Assembly (NCBI RefSeq): GCF_042682915.1
Contig: NZ_JBHUIW010000022.1
Location: forward strand, 1 to 64,000
Length of the DNA stretch: 64,000 nt
Direction: 5' to 3'
DNA from: Rhodoplanes azumiensis
GTDB taxonomy: Bacteria; Pseudomonadota; Alphaproteobacteria; Rhizobiales; Xanthobacteraceae
The position numbers and the translations under genes are program-made. The notes beneath the pieces are model-generated. The model was not told the DNA's origin, did no database searches, and worked only from the letters and a program-made list of their open reading frames with translations. Positions 43,277 through 51,794 of the stretch are shown here, piece by piece (positions within the stretch are counted from its first letter, which is position 1; every line of letters starts with the position of its first letter).

Positions 43277-43481
43277 CCGATAACTCGCGATGGGCGGGCC
43301 GCCGCCGGCGCGCGCCGCGCTTGCCGGGGCGCCGTCGACCCTGCATAGGTCATGAGAGGCGCGCGCGCCCGGTCGGGTGCGTCGCGAGGCGGCGGCGCAC
43401 TATACCGACGGGCCGCCCCGTTTCAACGCCGGCACGGCCGCCGCGCCGCCCGCCCGCCACGGTGTCCGGAGACCGGACCGC

Positions 43482-45083
43482 ATGCACAGCCCGGACCTCT
43501 CGTCGGCCGAGGGCGCCGAGGGCCGCGTCGCCGCGAAGGTCGGCGCCGTCGGGGCCGCGACGCTCGGCTCGCGCCTGCTCGCCTTCCTGCGCGACGCCGG
43601 CATCGCCGCGCTCTTGGGCGCCGGGCCGATGGCGGACGCCTATTTCGCCGCCCTGCAGGTGCCCAACCTGTTCCGCCGCCTGCTCGCCGAAGGGGCGCTG
43701 AACGGCGCCTTCGTGCCGCTGTGGCTGCGCCTGCGCGACACGCAGGGGCGCGACGCGGTGCGCGCCTTCGGCGAGGGCGCGCTCGGGCTCACGGCCGTCG
43801 TGCTGGGCCTTTCGACGCTCGCGCTGATCGTCGCGGCACCGCTGGTCGTCCACGTCATCGCGCCGGGCTTCGCGGCCGACGGCGAGCGTTTCGCGGCGGC
43901 CGCGCAGCTCGTGCGCCTGTCGGCTCCCTATGTGGTGATCGCCGGCTGCGTCGCGGTGCTGGGCGCCCTCCTCAATGCCGAGGGGCGGGTCGGCGCCGTG
44001 GCGTTCGGGCCGATCGCGTTCAACGGGGTGCTGATCGCGGCGGTCGCCTCCCTCCTTCTCGGCGGGCCGGCCGTGGCGGCCCATGCGGGCCCCGTGCTGG
44101 CGATCGCGATCGTCGTCGCCGGGCTCGCCCAGACGTTGCTGATCGGCGGCGCCGCGCTGCGCCTGCCGGCGCGGCCGCGGCGGCTGCGGCTGTCGGGCGG
44201 ACCCGAATTGCGCCGCCTTCTCGTTCTCGCCGGACCCGGGCTGCTGGCCGGCGGCATCCCGCAGATCACCCTGATGGCCGGCGCCATGATCGCCTCGCCG
44301 TCGCCGGCCGCGGTGTCGTGGCTCTATTACGCCGACCGGCTCTACGAGTTTCCGCTCGGCGTCGTCTCGGTGGCGATCGCGACCGTGATGGGACCGGCGA
44401 TCGCCGGCACGGTGCGGTCCGGCAGCCCGACCGAGATCGCCGTCGCGCAGGGTCGCGCCCTGTCACTCGCCCTCGGTCTCGCGCTGCCCTGTGCGGCCGG
44501 CTTCGTGCTGCTCGCCACGCCGATCGCCCGCGCCCTGTTCGAGCGCGGCGCCTTCTCGCCGCACGACACCGCCATGGTCGCGTCGGCGCTGGCGGCGCTC
44601 GCCTTCGGGCTGCCCGGCCATGTCGCCGAGAAGGTGCTCGGCGCGATCTCGTTCGCCCGCGAGGACACCCAGACGCCGATGACGACGGCACTCGCCGGCC
44701 TCGCCACGTCGAGCGCCGGCGCGTTGGCGCTGTTCCCGATCTTCGGCCATGTCGGGGTCGCGGCGGCGATCGCGGCCGGCGGTTATGTGGCACCGGCTCT
44801 GCTCGCCGTCGTGCTGGCCCGGCGCGGCTGGCTGCGCATCGACCGGGATGCCGCGATCCGCATCCCCCGCATCGCGCTCGCGACGCTCGTGATGACCGCC
44901 GTGGTGGCGACCGCTCGCGCGGCGATCGAGGGCTCGGGCGTTCCGACCGGCCCGCTCGGCCGCTTCGCCGTGCTGCTCATGCTGCTGGCCGTCGGCACCG
45001 CCGCCTATGGGGCGCTGCTCGGGCTATTTCGCGTCGTCCGCCCCGCCGAGATCGCCGCCGCGCTGCGCCGCCCACGCGGCTGA
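43482..45083 (+). CDS. murJ: Lipid II flippase MurJ
   Basis: Membrane protein of 533 residues with about 14 hydrophobic helices. It carries lipid-linked peptidoglycan precursors across the inner membrane. The N-terminal region has the family signature GSRLLAFLRDAGIAALLGAG and FFRRLLAEG-like FRRLLAEGALNGAFVPL. Mid-protein SWLYYADRLYEFPLGV and the charged cavity residues Arg and Asp fit the MOP exporter fold. The ATG at 43482 follows a GC-rich 5' stretch. trpS follows 107 bases downstream on the same strand, and this murJ-trpS order is common in the class. Confidence 0.95.
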   Translation: MHSPDLSSAEGAEGRVAAKVGAVGAATLGSRLLAFLRDAGIAALLGAGPMADAYFAALQVPNLFRRLLAEGALNGAFVPLWLRLRDTQGRDAVRAFGEGALGLTAVVLGLSTLALIVAAPLVVHVIAPGFAADGERFAAAAQLVRLSAPYVVIAGCVAVLGALLNAEGRVGAVAFGPIAFNGVLIAAVASLLLGGPAVAAHAGPVLAIAIVVAGLAQTLLIGGAALRLPARPRRLRLSGGPELRRLLVLAGPGLLAGGIPQITLMAGAMIASPSPAAVSWLYYADRLYEFPLGVVSVAIATVMGPAIAGTVRSGSPTEIAVAQGRALSLALGLALPCAAGFVLLATPIARALFERGAFSPHDTAMVASALAALAFGLPGHVAEKVLGAISFAREDTQTPMTTALAGLATSSAGALALFPIFGHVGVAAAIAAGGYVAPALLAVVLARRGWLRIDRDAAIRIPRIALATLVMTAVVATARAAIEGSGVPTGPLGRFAVLLMLLAVGTAAYGALLGLFRVVRPAEIAAALRRPRG

Positions 45084-45190
45084 TCGCCCGCCGCGACTCG
45101 CCCGAGCCGCCCGGGCGCATATATCCGACCGGCCCCTTGCGCCCCCTGGCCTCGCGTGGCACACCGCCGCCGCGATCAGGAGGATGGGTG

Positions 45191-46228
45191 ATGGCGTTCA
45201 ACGACCTCGTGTTTTCCGGCGTTCAGCCGACCGGGAACCTGCATCTCGGCAACTATCTCGGCGCCATCGTCAATTTCGTGAAGCTGCAGTCGCGCTGCGC
45301 GTGCATCTATTGCGTCGTCGACCTGCACGCCATCACGGTGTGGCAGGAGCCGGCCGAGCTGCGGAAGTCGATCCGCGAGGTCGCGGCCGCCTTCATCGCC
45401 GCCGGCATCGACCCCAAGGCGCACATCGTCTTCAACCAGAGCCAGGTGCCGGAGCACGCCGAGCTCGCCTGGGTGTTCAACTGCGTCGCCCGGCTCGGCT
45501 GGATGAACCGCATGACGCAGTTCAAGGAGAAGGCCGGCAAGGATCGCGAGAACGCCTCGCTCGGCCTCTACGCCTATCCGAGCCTGATGGCCGCCGACAT
45601 CCTGGTGTACCGCGCCACCCATGTCCCGATCGGCGAGGACCAGAAGCAGCATCTCGAGCTGACCCGCGACATCGCCCAGAAGTTCAACAACGACTTCAAG
45701 ACCGACATCGAGGCGGCGGGCTTCGCCGACGGGCAGTTCTTCCCGCTGGCCGAGCCGCTGATCACCGGCCCGGCGACGCGCGTGATGAGCCTGCGCGACG
45801 GCACCAAGAAGATGTCGAAGTCCGATCCGTCGGACTATTCGCGCATCAACCTCGCCGACGACGCCGACACCATCGCCCAGAAGATCAAGAAGGCGAAGAC
45901 CGATCCCGAGCCGCTGCCGAGCGAGGAAAAAGGTCTCGAAGGCCGCCCCGAGGCCGACAACCTGGTCGGCATCTACGCGGCGCTCGCCGGCACGACACCG
46001 GCCGCCGTGCTGGCGGAATACGGCGGCGGCCAGTTCTCGACCTTCAAGGGCGCGCTGATCGACCTCGCGGTGGCCAAGCTCGGCCCGATCGGCGCCGAGA
46101 TGAAGCGGCTGACGAGCGACGTGACCTATATCGACGGGATTCTCGCCGACGGCAGCGCCCGCGCCCGCGTGCTCGCCTCGGAGACGATGCGGCACGTCAA
46201 GGAGATCGTCGGCTTCGTCGGGACGTAG
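45191..46228 (+). CDS. trpS: Tryptophanyl-tRNA synthetase
   Basis: Class I tRNA synthetase of 345 residues that charges tRNA-Trp. The HIGH-like motif is in PTGNLHLGNYLGA (HLGN) and the KMSKS motif is exact in GTKKMSKSDPSDYSRI. The N-terminus MAFNDLVFSGVQPTG is normal and picks the ATG at 45191. The frame is open far upstream through murJ, but that is only an overlapping frame. AGGAGGATGGGTG lies just before the start. It is followed by the uspA-type gene 101 bases later. Confidence 0.97.
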   Translation: MAFNDLVFSGVQPTGNLHLGNYLGAIVNFVKLQSRCACIYCVVDLHAITVWQEPAELRKSIREVAAAFIAAGIDPKAHIVFNQSQVPEHAELAWVFNCVARLGWMNRMTQFKEKAGKDRENASLGLYAYPSLMAADILVYRATHVPIGEDQKQHLELTRDIAQKFNNDFKTDIEAAGFADGQFFPLAEPLITGPATRVMSLRDGTKKMSKSDPSDYSRINLADDADTIAQKIKKAKTDPEPLPSEEKGLEGRPEADNLVGIYAALAGTTPAAVLAEYGGGQFSTFKGALIDLAVAKLGPIGAEMKRLTSDVTYIDGILADGSARARVLASETMRHVKEIVGFVGT

Positions 46229-46329
46229 GAGGGGGCGGGTCGCTCGGACCCACCTTGCCGGGCACGGCCCCGCCGTGGCAGATTCCGCCTCTGAAAGGGG
46301 CGGCGCCGGGACGCCGCCCGGGGCATGGC

Positions 46330-46824
46330 ATGAGCCGGAAGCGCCGCAGCTACGAGGCCGGGCACAAGCCCAAGTTCCTCGTGGTCATCGACGAGACGCC
46401 CGAATGCGACCGCGCCGTCTATTTCGCCGCCCGGCGGGCCGCCCGCACCGGCGCCGGCATGGTGATGCTGCGCGTCATCGAGACCGGCGACCGGGCGCCG
46501 CAATGGCTCGGCGTCGCCGACATCATGCGAGCCGAGCAGCGCGAGGAGGCGGAGGCGATCCTGGCCCGCTTCGCGGCGCGCGCCAACGGCATCTCCGGCA
46601 TCACGCCGGACCGGGTGATCCGCGAGGGCGACCCGGCGACCGAGATCACCCGGCTGATCGACACCGACGAGGACATCGCCGTGCTGGTGCTGGCCGCCGG
46701 CGACGACAGCGAAGGCCCCGGCCCACTGGTCAGCGGCCTCACCAAGTCGGCCGGCTCGTTTCCGATCCCGATGGCGATCGTGCCCGGCCATCTCGGCGAC
46801 GACGAGCTCGACGCCATGACTTGA
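46330..46824 (+). CDS. UspA-type universal stress protein
   Basis: Small alpha/beta protein of 164 residues with the Usp fold. It starts its first strand FLVVIDETPECDRAVYFAAR after a basic N-terminus MSRKRRSYE, has the second strand VMLRVIETGD, and ends with a nucleotide-loop region VLVLAAGDDSEGPGPLVSGL that resembles the G-x2-G-x9-GS motif in weakened form. ATP binding is therefore uncertain. The start at 46330 is preferred because the ATG five bases earlier runs into a stop after two codons. It lies downstream of trpS and upstream of the Nfu gene on the same strand, a common alphaproteobacterial arrangement. Confidence 0.88.
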   Translation: MSRKRRSYEAGHKPKFLVVIDETPECDRAVYFAARRAARTGAGMVMLRVIETGDRAPQWLGVADIMRAEQREEAEAILARFAARANGISGITPDRVIREGDPATEITRLIDTDEDIAVLVLAAGDDSEGPGPLVSGLTKSAGSFPIPMAIVPGHLGDDELDAMT

Positions 46825-47015
46825 AGGCCGCGGACACGTGGCGTCGGCGCGAAACCCTGCGTCGGTACGACCACGGATCGGCTCGGCCGCCCGGTTGACG
46901 CCCGTCCCGCGAAGGGACATCTCTTGAGGACCGGGCTCGCTCCTGCGCGCCGGTACCCGCTCCTGCGGATCAGGACCACCCGCCGCGGCCTTGAACCGCG
47001 GCCCGGAGAGCCGCG

Positions 47016-47570
47016 ATGTTCATTCAGACCGAATCGACCCCCAATCCCGCCACCCTGAAGTTCCTGCCCGGCCGCACCGTGCTCGACTACGGCACGCTGG
47101 AGTTCCGCAGCAAGGCCGACGCCGACGCCTCGCCCCTGGCGCAGCGCCTGTTCGACGTCCCGGGCGTCGCCGCCGTGTTCTTAGGCTCCGACTTCATCGC
47201 GGTGACGAAGACCGACGCCGACTGGCAGCACATCAAGCCGGGCGTCCTGGGCGTGATCATGGAGCACTTCATGACCGACCAGCCGGTCATGCTGGAGCGC
47301 TCCGCCGGCCAGGCCGACGACGAGTTCTACGACGAGAAGGACGCCGAGACGGTCGAGCTGATCAAGGATCTGATCGAGACGCGGGTGCGCCCGGCGGTCG
47401 CCAACGACGGCGGCGACATCGTCTTCCGCGGCTTCGAGAACGGCATCGTCTATCTCGCCATGAAGGGCGCCTGCTCGGGCTGCCCCTCCTCCACGGCGAC
47501 GCTGCGCCACGGCATCCAGAACCTGCTTCGCCACTTCGTCCCGGAGGTCGAGGAGGTTCGCCCGGTGTGA
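47016..47570 (+). CDS. NifU-like Fe-S scaffold protein (Nfu type)
   Basis: Scaffold protein of 184 residues with two domains. The N-terminal Nfu domain begins MFIQTESTPNPATLKFLPG and has FFLGSDFIAVTK-like FLGSDFIAVTKTD. The C-terminal NifU domain has IETRVRPAVANDGGDIVFRG and the cluster-binding pair CSGCPSS. It accepts an Fe-S cluster from the SUF system and hands it to target enzymes. The NifU-type C-terminal Cys pair is intact. A strong terminator follows 41 bases after the stop, so it ends the trpS-uspA-nfu group. The 396-base gap after it contains repeat A2 and nothing else recognisable. Confidence 0.95.
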   Translation: MFIQTESTPNPATLKFLPGRTVLDYGTLEFRSKADADASPLAQRLFDVPGVAAVFLGSDFIAVTKTDADWQHIKPGVLGVIMEHFMTDQPVMLERSAGQADDEFYDEKDAETVELIKDLIETRVRPAVANDGGDIVFRGFENGIVYLAMKGACSGCPSSTATLRHGIQNLLRHFVPEVEEVRPV

Positions 47571-47610
47571 GCCGTTGGGGTGGGCCGGCGCTTCTCGCGC
47601 GCAGGTTCCG

Positions 47611-47638
47611 AAGCGGGCCCCGGCGGGCCCGCTTTTTG
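47611..47638 (+). terminator. Rho-independent terminator of the nfu gene
   Basis: A 10-bp stem AAGCGGGCCC (47611-47620 with 47625-47634) and a CGGC loop are followed by TTTTTG. It lies 41 bases after the stop. Confidence 0.85.
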
Positions 47639-47655
47639 TTTCGGTCGGCAGACGG

Positions 47656-47767
47656 AAGGGTGGGCAAAGGCACGCCGCAGGTGCGTCGTGCCCCCCCCCC
47701 GTTCAGCATCTCGTTCACATGACCGACCGCGTGGGCACGCCGCGTCGCGGCTTTGCCCACCCTATAG
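47656..47767. repeat. Interspersed repeat, family A copy 2
   Basis: The copy starts AGGGTGGGCAAAGG and ends GGCTTTGCCCACCCTATAG. The inner part has a run of ten C (47691-47700) where other copies read a single C-triplet, and the stretch after it is unrelated to the other copies, so this copy is diverged or has an insertion. It lies between the nfu terminator and tsaB. Confidence 0.7.
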
Positions 47768-47966
47768 CTACTACAGCTACGGCTTCGGCCGCGCTCCCCG
47801 CCACGAGCGGGTCGCCTCTGCCCATCCGTCACCGTCCCGACATCGGATTCGCTTGCGCGATCCGGGCCGGGACGGCACCCTGCCGGCAGTCGTCCGAACA
47901 AGATCCTGGCGAAGCCGTGTCCCGCCGGGACCGGTCCCGTAAAGACTCCCGCCGGAGCGTTCCATC

Positions 47967-48650
47967 GTGCGTGTGCTCGCCATCGATACCGCGCTCGCGG
48001 CCTGCTCCGTGGCGGTCTTCGACCTCGGTCGCGGCGGCGTGCTGGCGCACGAATCGCGCCTGATGGAGCGCGGCCACGCCGAGGCGCTGATGCCCATGGT
48101 GGCGCGGGTGATGAGCGAATCGGACCTCGAGTTCACCGATCTCGACCGCATCGTCGTGACGCTCGGGCCGGGCAGCTTCACGGGCCTGCGCGTCGGGGTC
48201 GCGGCGGCGCGCGGCATCGCGCTCGCCGCCGGCAAGCCGGTCGTCGGGCTCACCACGCTGGCCTGCTTCGCCGCCCCGCACATCGCGAGCGACGACCGCA
48301 CGCCGCTGCTCGCCGCCATCGATGCCCGCCACGAGCAGGTCTACATGCAGCTCGTCGGCGAAGGGGGCCGCGCCGTCATCGCGCCGCGCGTCGCCAGCGT
48401 TCGCGAGGCCGCCCGCATCGCCACCGCCGCCCCGACCCGCCTGGTCGGCTCGGCCGCCGCGCTCGTTCATGCCGCCTGGATGACCGGGGCGCAGCCGCCC
48501 TTGTGCGTCGACACCACGCCGGCCCCCGACATCGACTGGGTGGCGCGGCTCGGCGCCGTCGCGGCCGAGACGCTCGCCTCGCCCAAGCCCCTGTACCTGC
48601 GCGCGCCCGACGCCAAGCCGCAGGACGGCGCCCGGGTGGCGCGGCGATGA
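47967..48650 (+). CDS. tsaB: tRNA threonylcarbamoyladenosine biosynthesis protein TsaB
   Basis: Actin-fold protein of 227 residues that supports TsaD in making t6A at position 37 of ANN-decoding tRNAs. The N-terminal core VLAIDTALAACSVAVFD, the ALMPMVARVMSES helix and the GPGSFTGLRVGVAAARGIAL loop are all family signatures. The GTG start at 47967 gives the normal N-terminus MRVLAIDTA. The stop overlaps the rimI start by four bases (ATGA), so the two are coupled. tsaB-rimI-fur is a recurrent order in this group. Confidence 0.96.
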   Translation: MRVLAIDTALAACSVAVFDLGRGGVLAHESRLMERGHAEALMPMVARVMSESDLEFTDLDRIVVTLGPGSFTGLRVGVAAARGIALAAGKPVVGLTTLACFAAPHIASDDRTPLLAAIDARHEQVYMQLVGEGGRAVIAPRVASVREAARIATAAPTRLVGSAAALVHAAWMTGAQPPLCVDTTPAPDIDWVARLGAVAAETLASPKPLYLRAPDAKPQDGARVARR

Positions 48651-49132
48651 TCGCGCTGGTGCGCCGCTGGTGGAAGGGCGCCGAGGCCCGCCTCGGCACC
48701 GCCGAGCCGGCCGACGCGCCGGCGCTCGCCGCCCTGCACGCCGAGTCGTTCCGCCGCGGCTGGAGCGAGGAGGAGTTCGAGCGGCTCCTGGCCGAGCGCA
48801 ACGTCGTCGCCGACATGGCGGAGATGGGCGGCGAGGTCGCCGGCTTCGTCATCACCCGGCGGGCCGCCGAGGAGGCCGAGATCCTCTCGGTCGCGGTCGC
48901 CCCGGCGCGGCGCAATCGCGGCGTCGCGGGGCGCCTGCTCGCCGTCCATCTCGGCCGGCTCGCCGCCGGCGGCGTCGAGAAAGTGTTCCTGGAGGTCGAC
49001 AGGGACAACGTGCCGGCCCGCCGACTCTATGAATCGGCGGGTTTCCGCGAGGTCGGCCAGCGCCCGGGCTACTACGACCGGGCGGGTGGCCCGCCCGCCG
49101 TCGCCCTGGTGCTCCGCCGCGACCTGATGTGA
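48647..49132 (+). CDS. rimI: Ribosomal protein S18 alanine N-acetyltransferase
   Basis: GNAT enzyme of 161 residues next to tsaB. It acetylates the N-terminal Ala of ribosomal protein S18 in model bacteria. It has the short RimI type: ESFRRGWSEEEFERLLAE, ILSVAVAPARRNRGVAGRLL with the Arg/Gly loop that binds acetyl-CoA, and FLEVDRDNVPARRLYESAGF. The N-terminus is extended by about 20 basic residues (MIALVRRWWKG). The start is set by the ATGA overlap with tsaB. The gap to fur is 184 bases and likely carries the fur promoter. Confidence 0.92.
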   Translation: MIALVRRWWKGAEARLGTAEPADAPALAALHAESFRRGWSEEEFERLLAERNVVADMAEMGGEVAGFVITRRAAEEAEILSVAVAPARRNRGVAGRLLAVHLGRLAAGGVEKVFLEVDRDNVPARRLYESAGFREVGQRPGYYDRAGGPPAVALVLRRDLM

Positions 49133-49316
49133 TCCCCGATGAGATCCGGCGCGTCGATCGCCGCCGGCCGGCGCGGCGGGCGTGGACATGCCCCGCCCGG
49201 ACCTTGACGCCGCGCAATGGACGGTGCATCCGGCCCCCCCTATGATCCCACCGCCCGGCAGGATCGGACGGTCTTCGGGACCGAACGGTGGACAGGATCG
49301 AACGGCGGAGCTTCGG

Positions 49317-49748
49317 GTGAGCGAGCAGGTCACGACCAACATCGAGGCGCAGTGCGTCGCCAAGGGCATGCGCATGACCGAGCAGCGGCGCGTGATCGCG
49401 CGCGTGCTGGCCCGCTCCGACGATCACCCGGACGTCGAGGAGCTCTACCGCCGCTGCGCGCTCGTCGATCCGCACATCTCGATCTCGACCGTCTACCGCA
49501 CCGTCAAGCTGTTCGAGGACGCCGGCATCATCGAGCGCCACGACTTTCGCGAGGGCCGCGCCCGCTACGAGACGATCCGCGAGAGCCACCACGACCATCT
49601 GGTCAATCTGCGCACCGGCGAGGTGATCGAGTTCCAGTCGGAGGAGATCGAGCAGCTCCAGCGCGAGGTGGCGCGCAAACTCGGCTACCGGCTGATCGAT
49701 CACCGGCTCGAGCTCTACGCGGTGCCGCTGGACGACAAGGCCTCCTGA
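49317..49748 (+). CDS. fur: Fur/Mur family metal-dependent regulator
   Basis: DNA-binding metalloregulator of 143 residues. The winged helix has MRMTEQRRVIARVLARSDDH and ISISTVYRTVKLFEDAGII, with the recognition helix around STVYRT. The metal site is in ESHHDHL. The CxxC zinc pair usually found after the HHDHL part is missing: the sequence reads NLRTGEVIEF. This fits the alphaproteobacterial Mur branch, which responds to manganese, or the local iron Fur. The GTG start at 49317 gives the normal length, whereas upstream starts would add 45 unlikely residues. Its stop overlaps the plsC start. Confidence 0.9.
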   Translation: MSEQVTTNIEAQCVAKGMRMTEQRRVIARVLARSDDHPDVEELYRRCALVDPHISISTVYRTVKLFEDAGIIERHDFREGRARYETIRESHHDHLVNLRTGEVIEFQSEEIEQLQREVARKLGYRLIDHRLELYAVPLDDKAS

Positions 49749-50542
49749 TGCTCCGCCTCGCGGTCACCGGCGCCGGGTTCGCGCTCGCGACCGCCGCGCT
49801 GCTGCCGTTCCAGTGGGTGTCGGTGCGCTTCGCCTGGCCGCTGCGCCGGCTGATCCCGACCCTGTTCCACCGCATCGTCTGCCTGCTGTTCGGCGTGAAG
49901 GTGCGGCAGGTCGGCCGGCCGCTGCGCGACCGGCCGCTGCTGATCGTGTCCAACCACGTCTCCTGGCTGGACATCTCGGTGATCACGTCGCGCCTGCCGG
50001 TGGTGTTCGTCGCCAAGTCCGAGATCGCCTCCTGGCCGCTGTTCGGCCTGTTCGCCAAGCTGCAGCGCTCCGTCTTCGTCGACCGCGCCCGCCGCCACAA
50101 GACCCGCGCCGTCAACGCCGAGATCGCCGAGCGGCTGGCCGGCGGCGACCCCGTGGTGCTGTTCGGCGAGGGGACGTCGAGCGACGGCAACCGGGTGCTG
50201 CCGTTCCGCTCCGCCCTGATCGGCGCCGCCGGCGACGCGCTCGCCGAGGGGGGTGCCGTGACGATCCAGCCGCTGTCGATCGCCTACACCGGGTTCCAGG
50301 GGCTGCCGATGGGCCGCCAGCACCGGCCGGTGGCGGCCTGGTACGGCGCCGCCGATCTGGTGCCCCACCTCCTCCACATCGGCCGCCACGGCGGCATCGA
50401 CGTGACGCTCACCTGGGGCGAGCCGGTCCGCCTCGACGCCGGCACGGCCGACCGCAAGGCGGTGACCCGCCGCTTGGAAGCCAGTGTCCGCCGCCTCACC
50501 GCCGAGGCGCTGCGCGGCCGCATCGCGGCAAGGCGGGGCTGA
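49748..50542 (+). CDS. plsC: 1-acyl-sn-glycerol-3-phosphate acyltransferase
   Basis: Inner-membrane enzyme of 264 residues that adds the second acyl chain to lysophosphatidic acid in phospholipid synthesis. The N-terminal hydrophobic helix MLRLAVTGAGFALATAALL anchors it. The catalytic motif is NHVSWLDISV (the HX4D block), and the second family motif is VVLFGEGTSSDGNRVLPF. Its ATG overlaps the fur stop by one base (TGATG), so it is translationally coupled. Downstream lies the minus-strand toxin gene, convergent with plsC. Confidence 0.93.
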   Translation: MLRLAVTGAGFALATAALLPFQWVSVRFAWPLRRLIPTLFHRIVCLLFGVKVRQVGRPLRDRPLLIVSNHVSWLDISVITSRLPVVFVAKSEIASWPLFGLFAKLQRSVFVDRARRHKTRAVNAEIAERLAGGDPVVLFGEGTSSDGNRVLPFRSALIGAAGDALAEGGAVTIQPLSIAYTGFQGLPMGRQHRPVAAWYGAADLVPHLLHIGRHGGIDVTLTWGEPVRLDAGTADRKAVTRRLEASVRRLTAEALRGRIAARRG

Positions 50543-50546
50543 CCGC

Positions 50547-51059
50547 TCACCTCGTTCGAGACAACGTCAGCAGATCGAAGGCGTAGGTGGGAGTCTCCAC
50601 CGGGAGTCGCACGAATCCATGCCGGCTGTAGAATGCCTCGGCAGCCGGCGCGAGAGCGTGCACGATCACAAGGCAAGCCGAGATTTCCCGGGCTGCCCGG
50701 GCGCTTCGAAACACCGCGTCCTGGAGCAATCCCTTGCCCAGTCCCTGGCCCTGTCGTCCCCGATCCACCCCGAGCCGCGCGAGAACAACGGCCGGAATGT
50801 GCCGTGGCATGTTGCGCCGCATGGCCCCGGTCGCCTCACGATTGAGGATTTGGCCCATGCAGAGCGCGTAATACCCGACGACAGCCGCCGTGCCGGCGCG
50901 GCAGACCACGTAAGTCTTGCTCGCAAGCACGGAGGAATTGGCGAGAGCGCGTTCGCGAAGCCAGTCGTCGAGAACCGGCTCGCCACTGCGAAACGACGAG
51001 AGATCATGGGCCTCGGTCAGAGGCACCGGAGCGGATAGATCCCCGGCCGGCTCACTCAC
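50547..51059 (-). CDS. GNAT-type toxin of a TacT/AtaT-like toxin-antitoxin pair
   Basis: Acetyltransferase of 170 residues resembling TacT/AtaT toxins, which block translation by acetylating aminoacyl-tRNA. It has the toxin-type N-terminus LTEAHDLSSFRSGEPVLDDWL, seen as DLSSFRSGEPVLDDWLRERA, then SKTYVVC, LARLGVDRGRQGQGLGKGLL with the acetyl-CoA loop, and the C-terminal FYSRHGFVRLP with catalytic Tyr region. The start at 51059 overlaps the antitoxin end by eight bases, so the pair is one operon with the antitoxin first. It is inserted between plsC and miaB, which normally adjoin. Confidence 0.9.
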   Translation of the reverse strand: MSEPAGDLSAPVPLTEAHDLSSFRSGEPVLDDWLRERALANSSVLASKTYVVCRAGTAAVVGYYALCMGQILNREATGAMRRNMPRHIPAVVLARLGVDRGRQGQGLGKGLLQDAVFRSARAAREISACLVIVHALAPAAEAFYSRHGFVRLPVETPTYAFDLLTLSRTR

Positions 51060-51342
51060 GTGACCAGGGCGGCCGAACCGCCAACAGCCGCTTCACCCCG
51101 GCCTCCTGTTCGGGCGACGGGGGGGCGTCCATCCAGTCGAGAATGTTCCGGAACGCCTTGGCGTCGGCCATCACGGTCGTCTGTTCGAGCAGCACGGCCT
51201 TCGCTTCCTTGAGTGCGGAGGCGAGCATGAACTGTGACCGGTTCGTCCCGGCCAATTCCGCGGCCTGGTCGATGAGCTCGCGGTCCCGCACCCGAGCGCG
51301 CAGGTGAATGTTGGTCTCTGCCAGGGCGGGGTCGGACTTCAT
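51052..51342 (-). CDS. DUF1778 ribbon-helix-helix antitoxin (TacA-like)
   Basis: Antitoxin of 96 residues. The N-terminal ribbon-helix-helix ETNIHLRARVRDRELIDQAA, seen as NIHLRARVRDRELIDQA, is followed by ELAGTNRSQFMLASALKEAK and then a C-terminal toxin-binding tail LDWMDAPPSPEQEAGVKRLL. It should bind the GNAT toxin and, through the ribbon, an operator. A candidate operator (51362-51380) lies 20 bases upstream of the ATG at 51342. The frame is open upstream to 51795 but the added residues are not credible. Confidence 0.9.
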   Translation of the reverse strand: MKSDPALAETNIHLRARVRDRELIDQAAELAGTNRSQFMLASALKEAKAVLLEQTTVMADAKAFRNILDWMDAPPSPEQEAGVKRLLAVRPPWSRE

Positions 51343-51361
51343 TCCAGCACCATGGGTCCGC

Positions 51362-51380
51362 GTGTTGGCATTGTCAACAC
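51362..51380 (-). promoter_or_regulatory. Candidate operator of the tacA-tacT pair
   Basis: GTGTTG and CAACAC arms flank a 7-base centre on the template of the antitoxin gene, 20 bases before its start. The minus strand reads TTGACA across the centre, a good -35-like hexamer, so binding would cover the promoter. This is an inference from position and symmetry. Confidence 0.45.
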
Positions 51381-51650
51381 AAAGCAGGCTCCTCGCCCGG
51401 TCTGACAGCCCCCGCCATTCCATTTCGGGGCAAAACCCGCTAGACCGGGGCCGAAGCCGACGCGTGTCGCGGGCTTTTCGGCCGGCGCGGTGGCGTGTGC
51501 TGTGGCGTCCGGACGGAGGCCGACGGCACGCCGATCCGCAACGGGCGAGATCCGAAATGTGCGGCCGGCGATGGCACGGCCGCGAAGGCGCATTACATGG
51601 TCGGCGAGGCCGGTGATGCGCCGGCGAGGGCCACGGTGGTGGCGCAACGG

Positions 51651-51762
51651 GCGTGGCGCGACAGAGGTCGCGCAATGGGCGTGGCGCGACAGACGTCGCG
51701 CAATGGGCGTGGCGCGACAGACGTCGCGCAATGGGCGCGGCGCGCGAGGCGTGACGCAATGG
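51651..51762 (+). repeat. 28-bp tandem repeat, four units, upstream of miaB
   Basis: Units at 51651-51678, 51679-51706, 51707-51734 and 51735-51762. The two middle units are identical, the first differs at one base, and the fourth is diverged. Each of the middle units contains CGCGAC-AGAC-GTCGCG, a 6-bp hairpin. A partial unit may precede at 51638-51650. The array ends 32 bases before the miaB start. The remainder of 51343-51640 shows no gene. Confidence 0.8.
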
Positions 51763-51794
51763 GCGGCCACCGGCCGGGAGACGACGTCGAAGCA

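Noticed and set aside
51651..51762. CRISPR-like array
   Set aside because: The units are directly adjacent with no unique spacers, and no cas genes are present.
51495..51794. N-terminal extension of miaB through the tandem array
   Set aside because: The added residues have no conserved content and the 28-bp units shift frame each time. The ATG at 51795 gives the normal family start.
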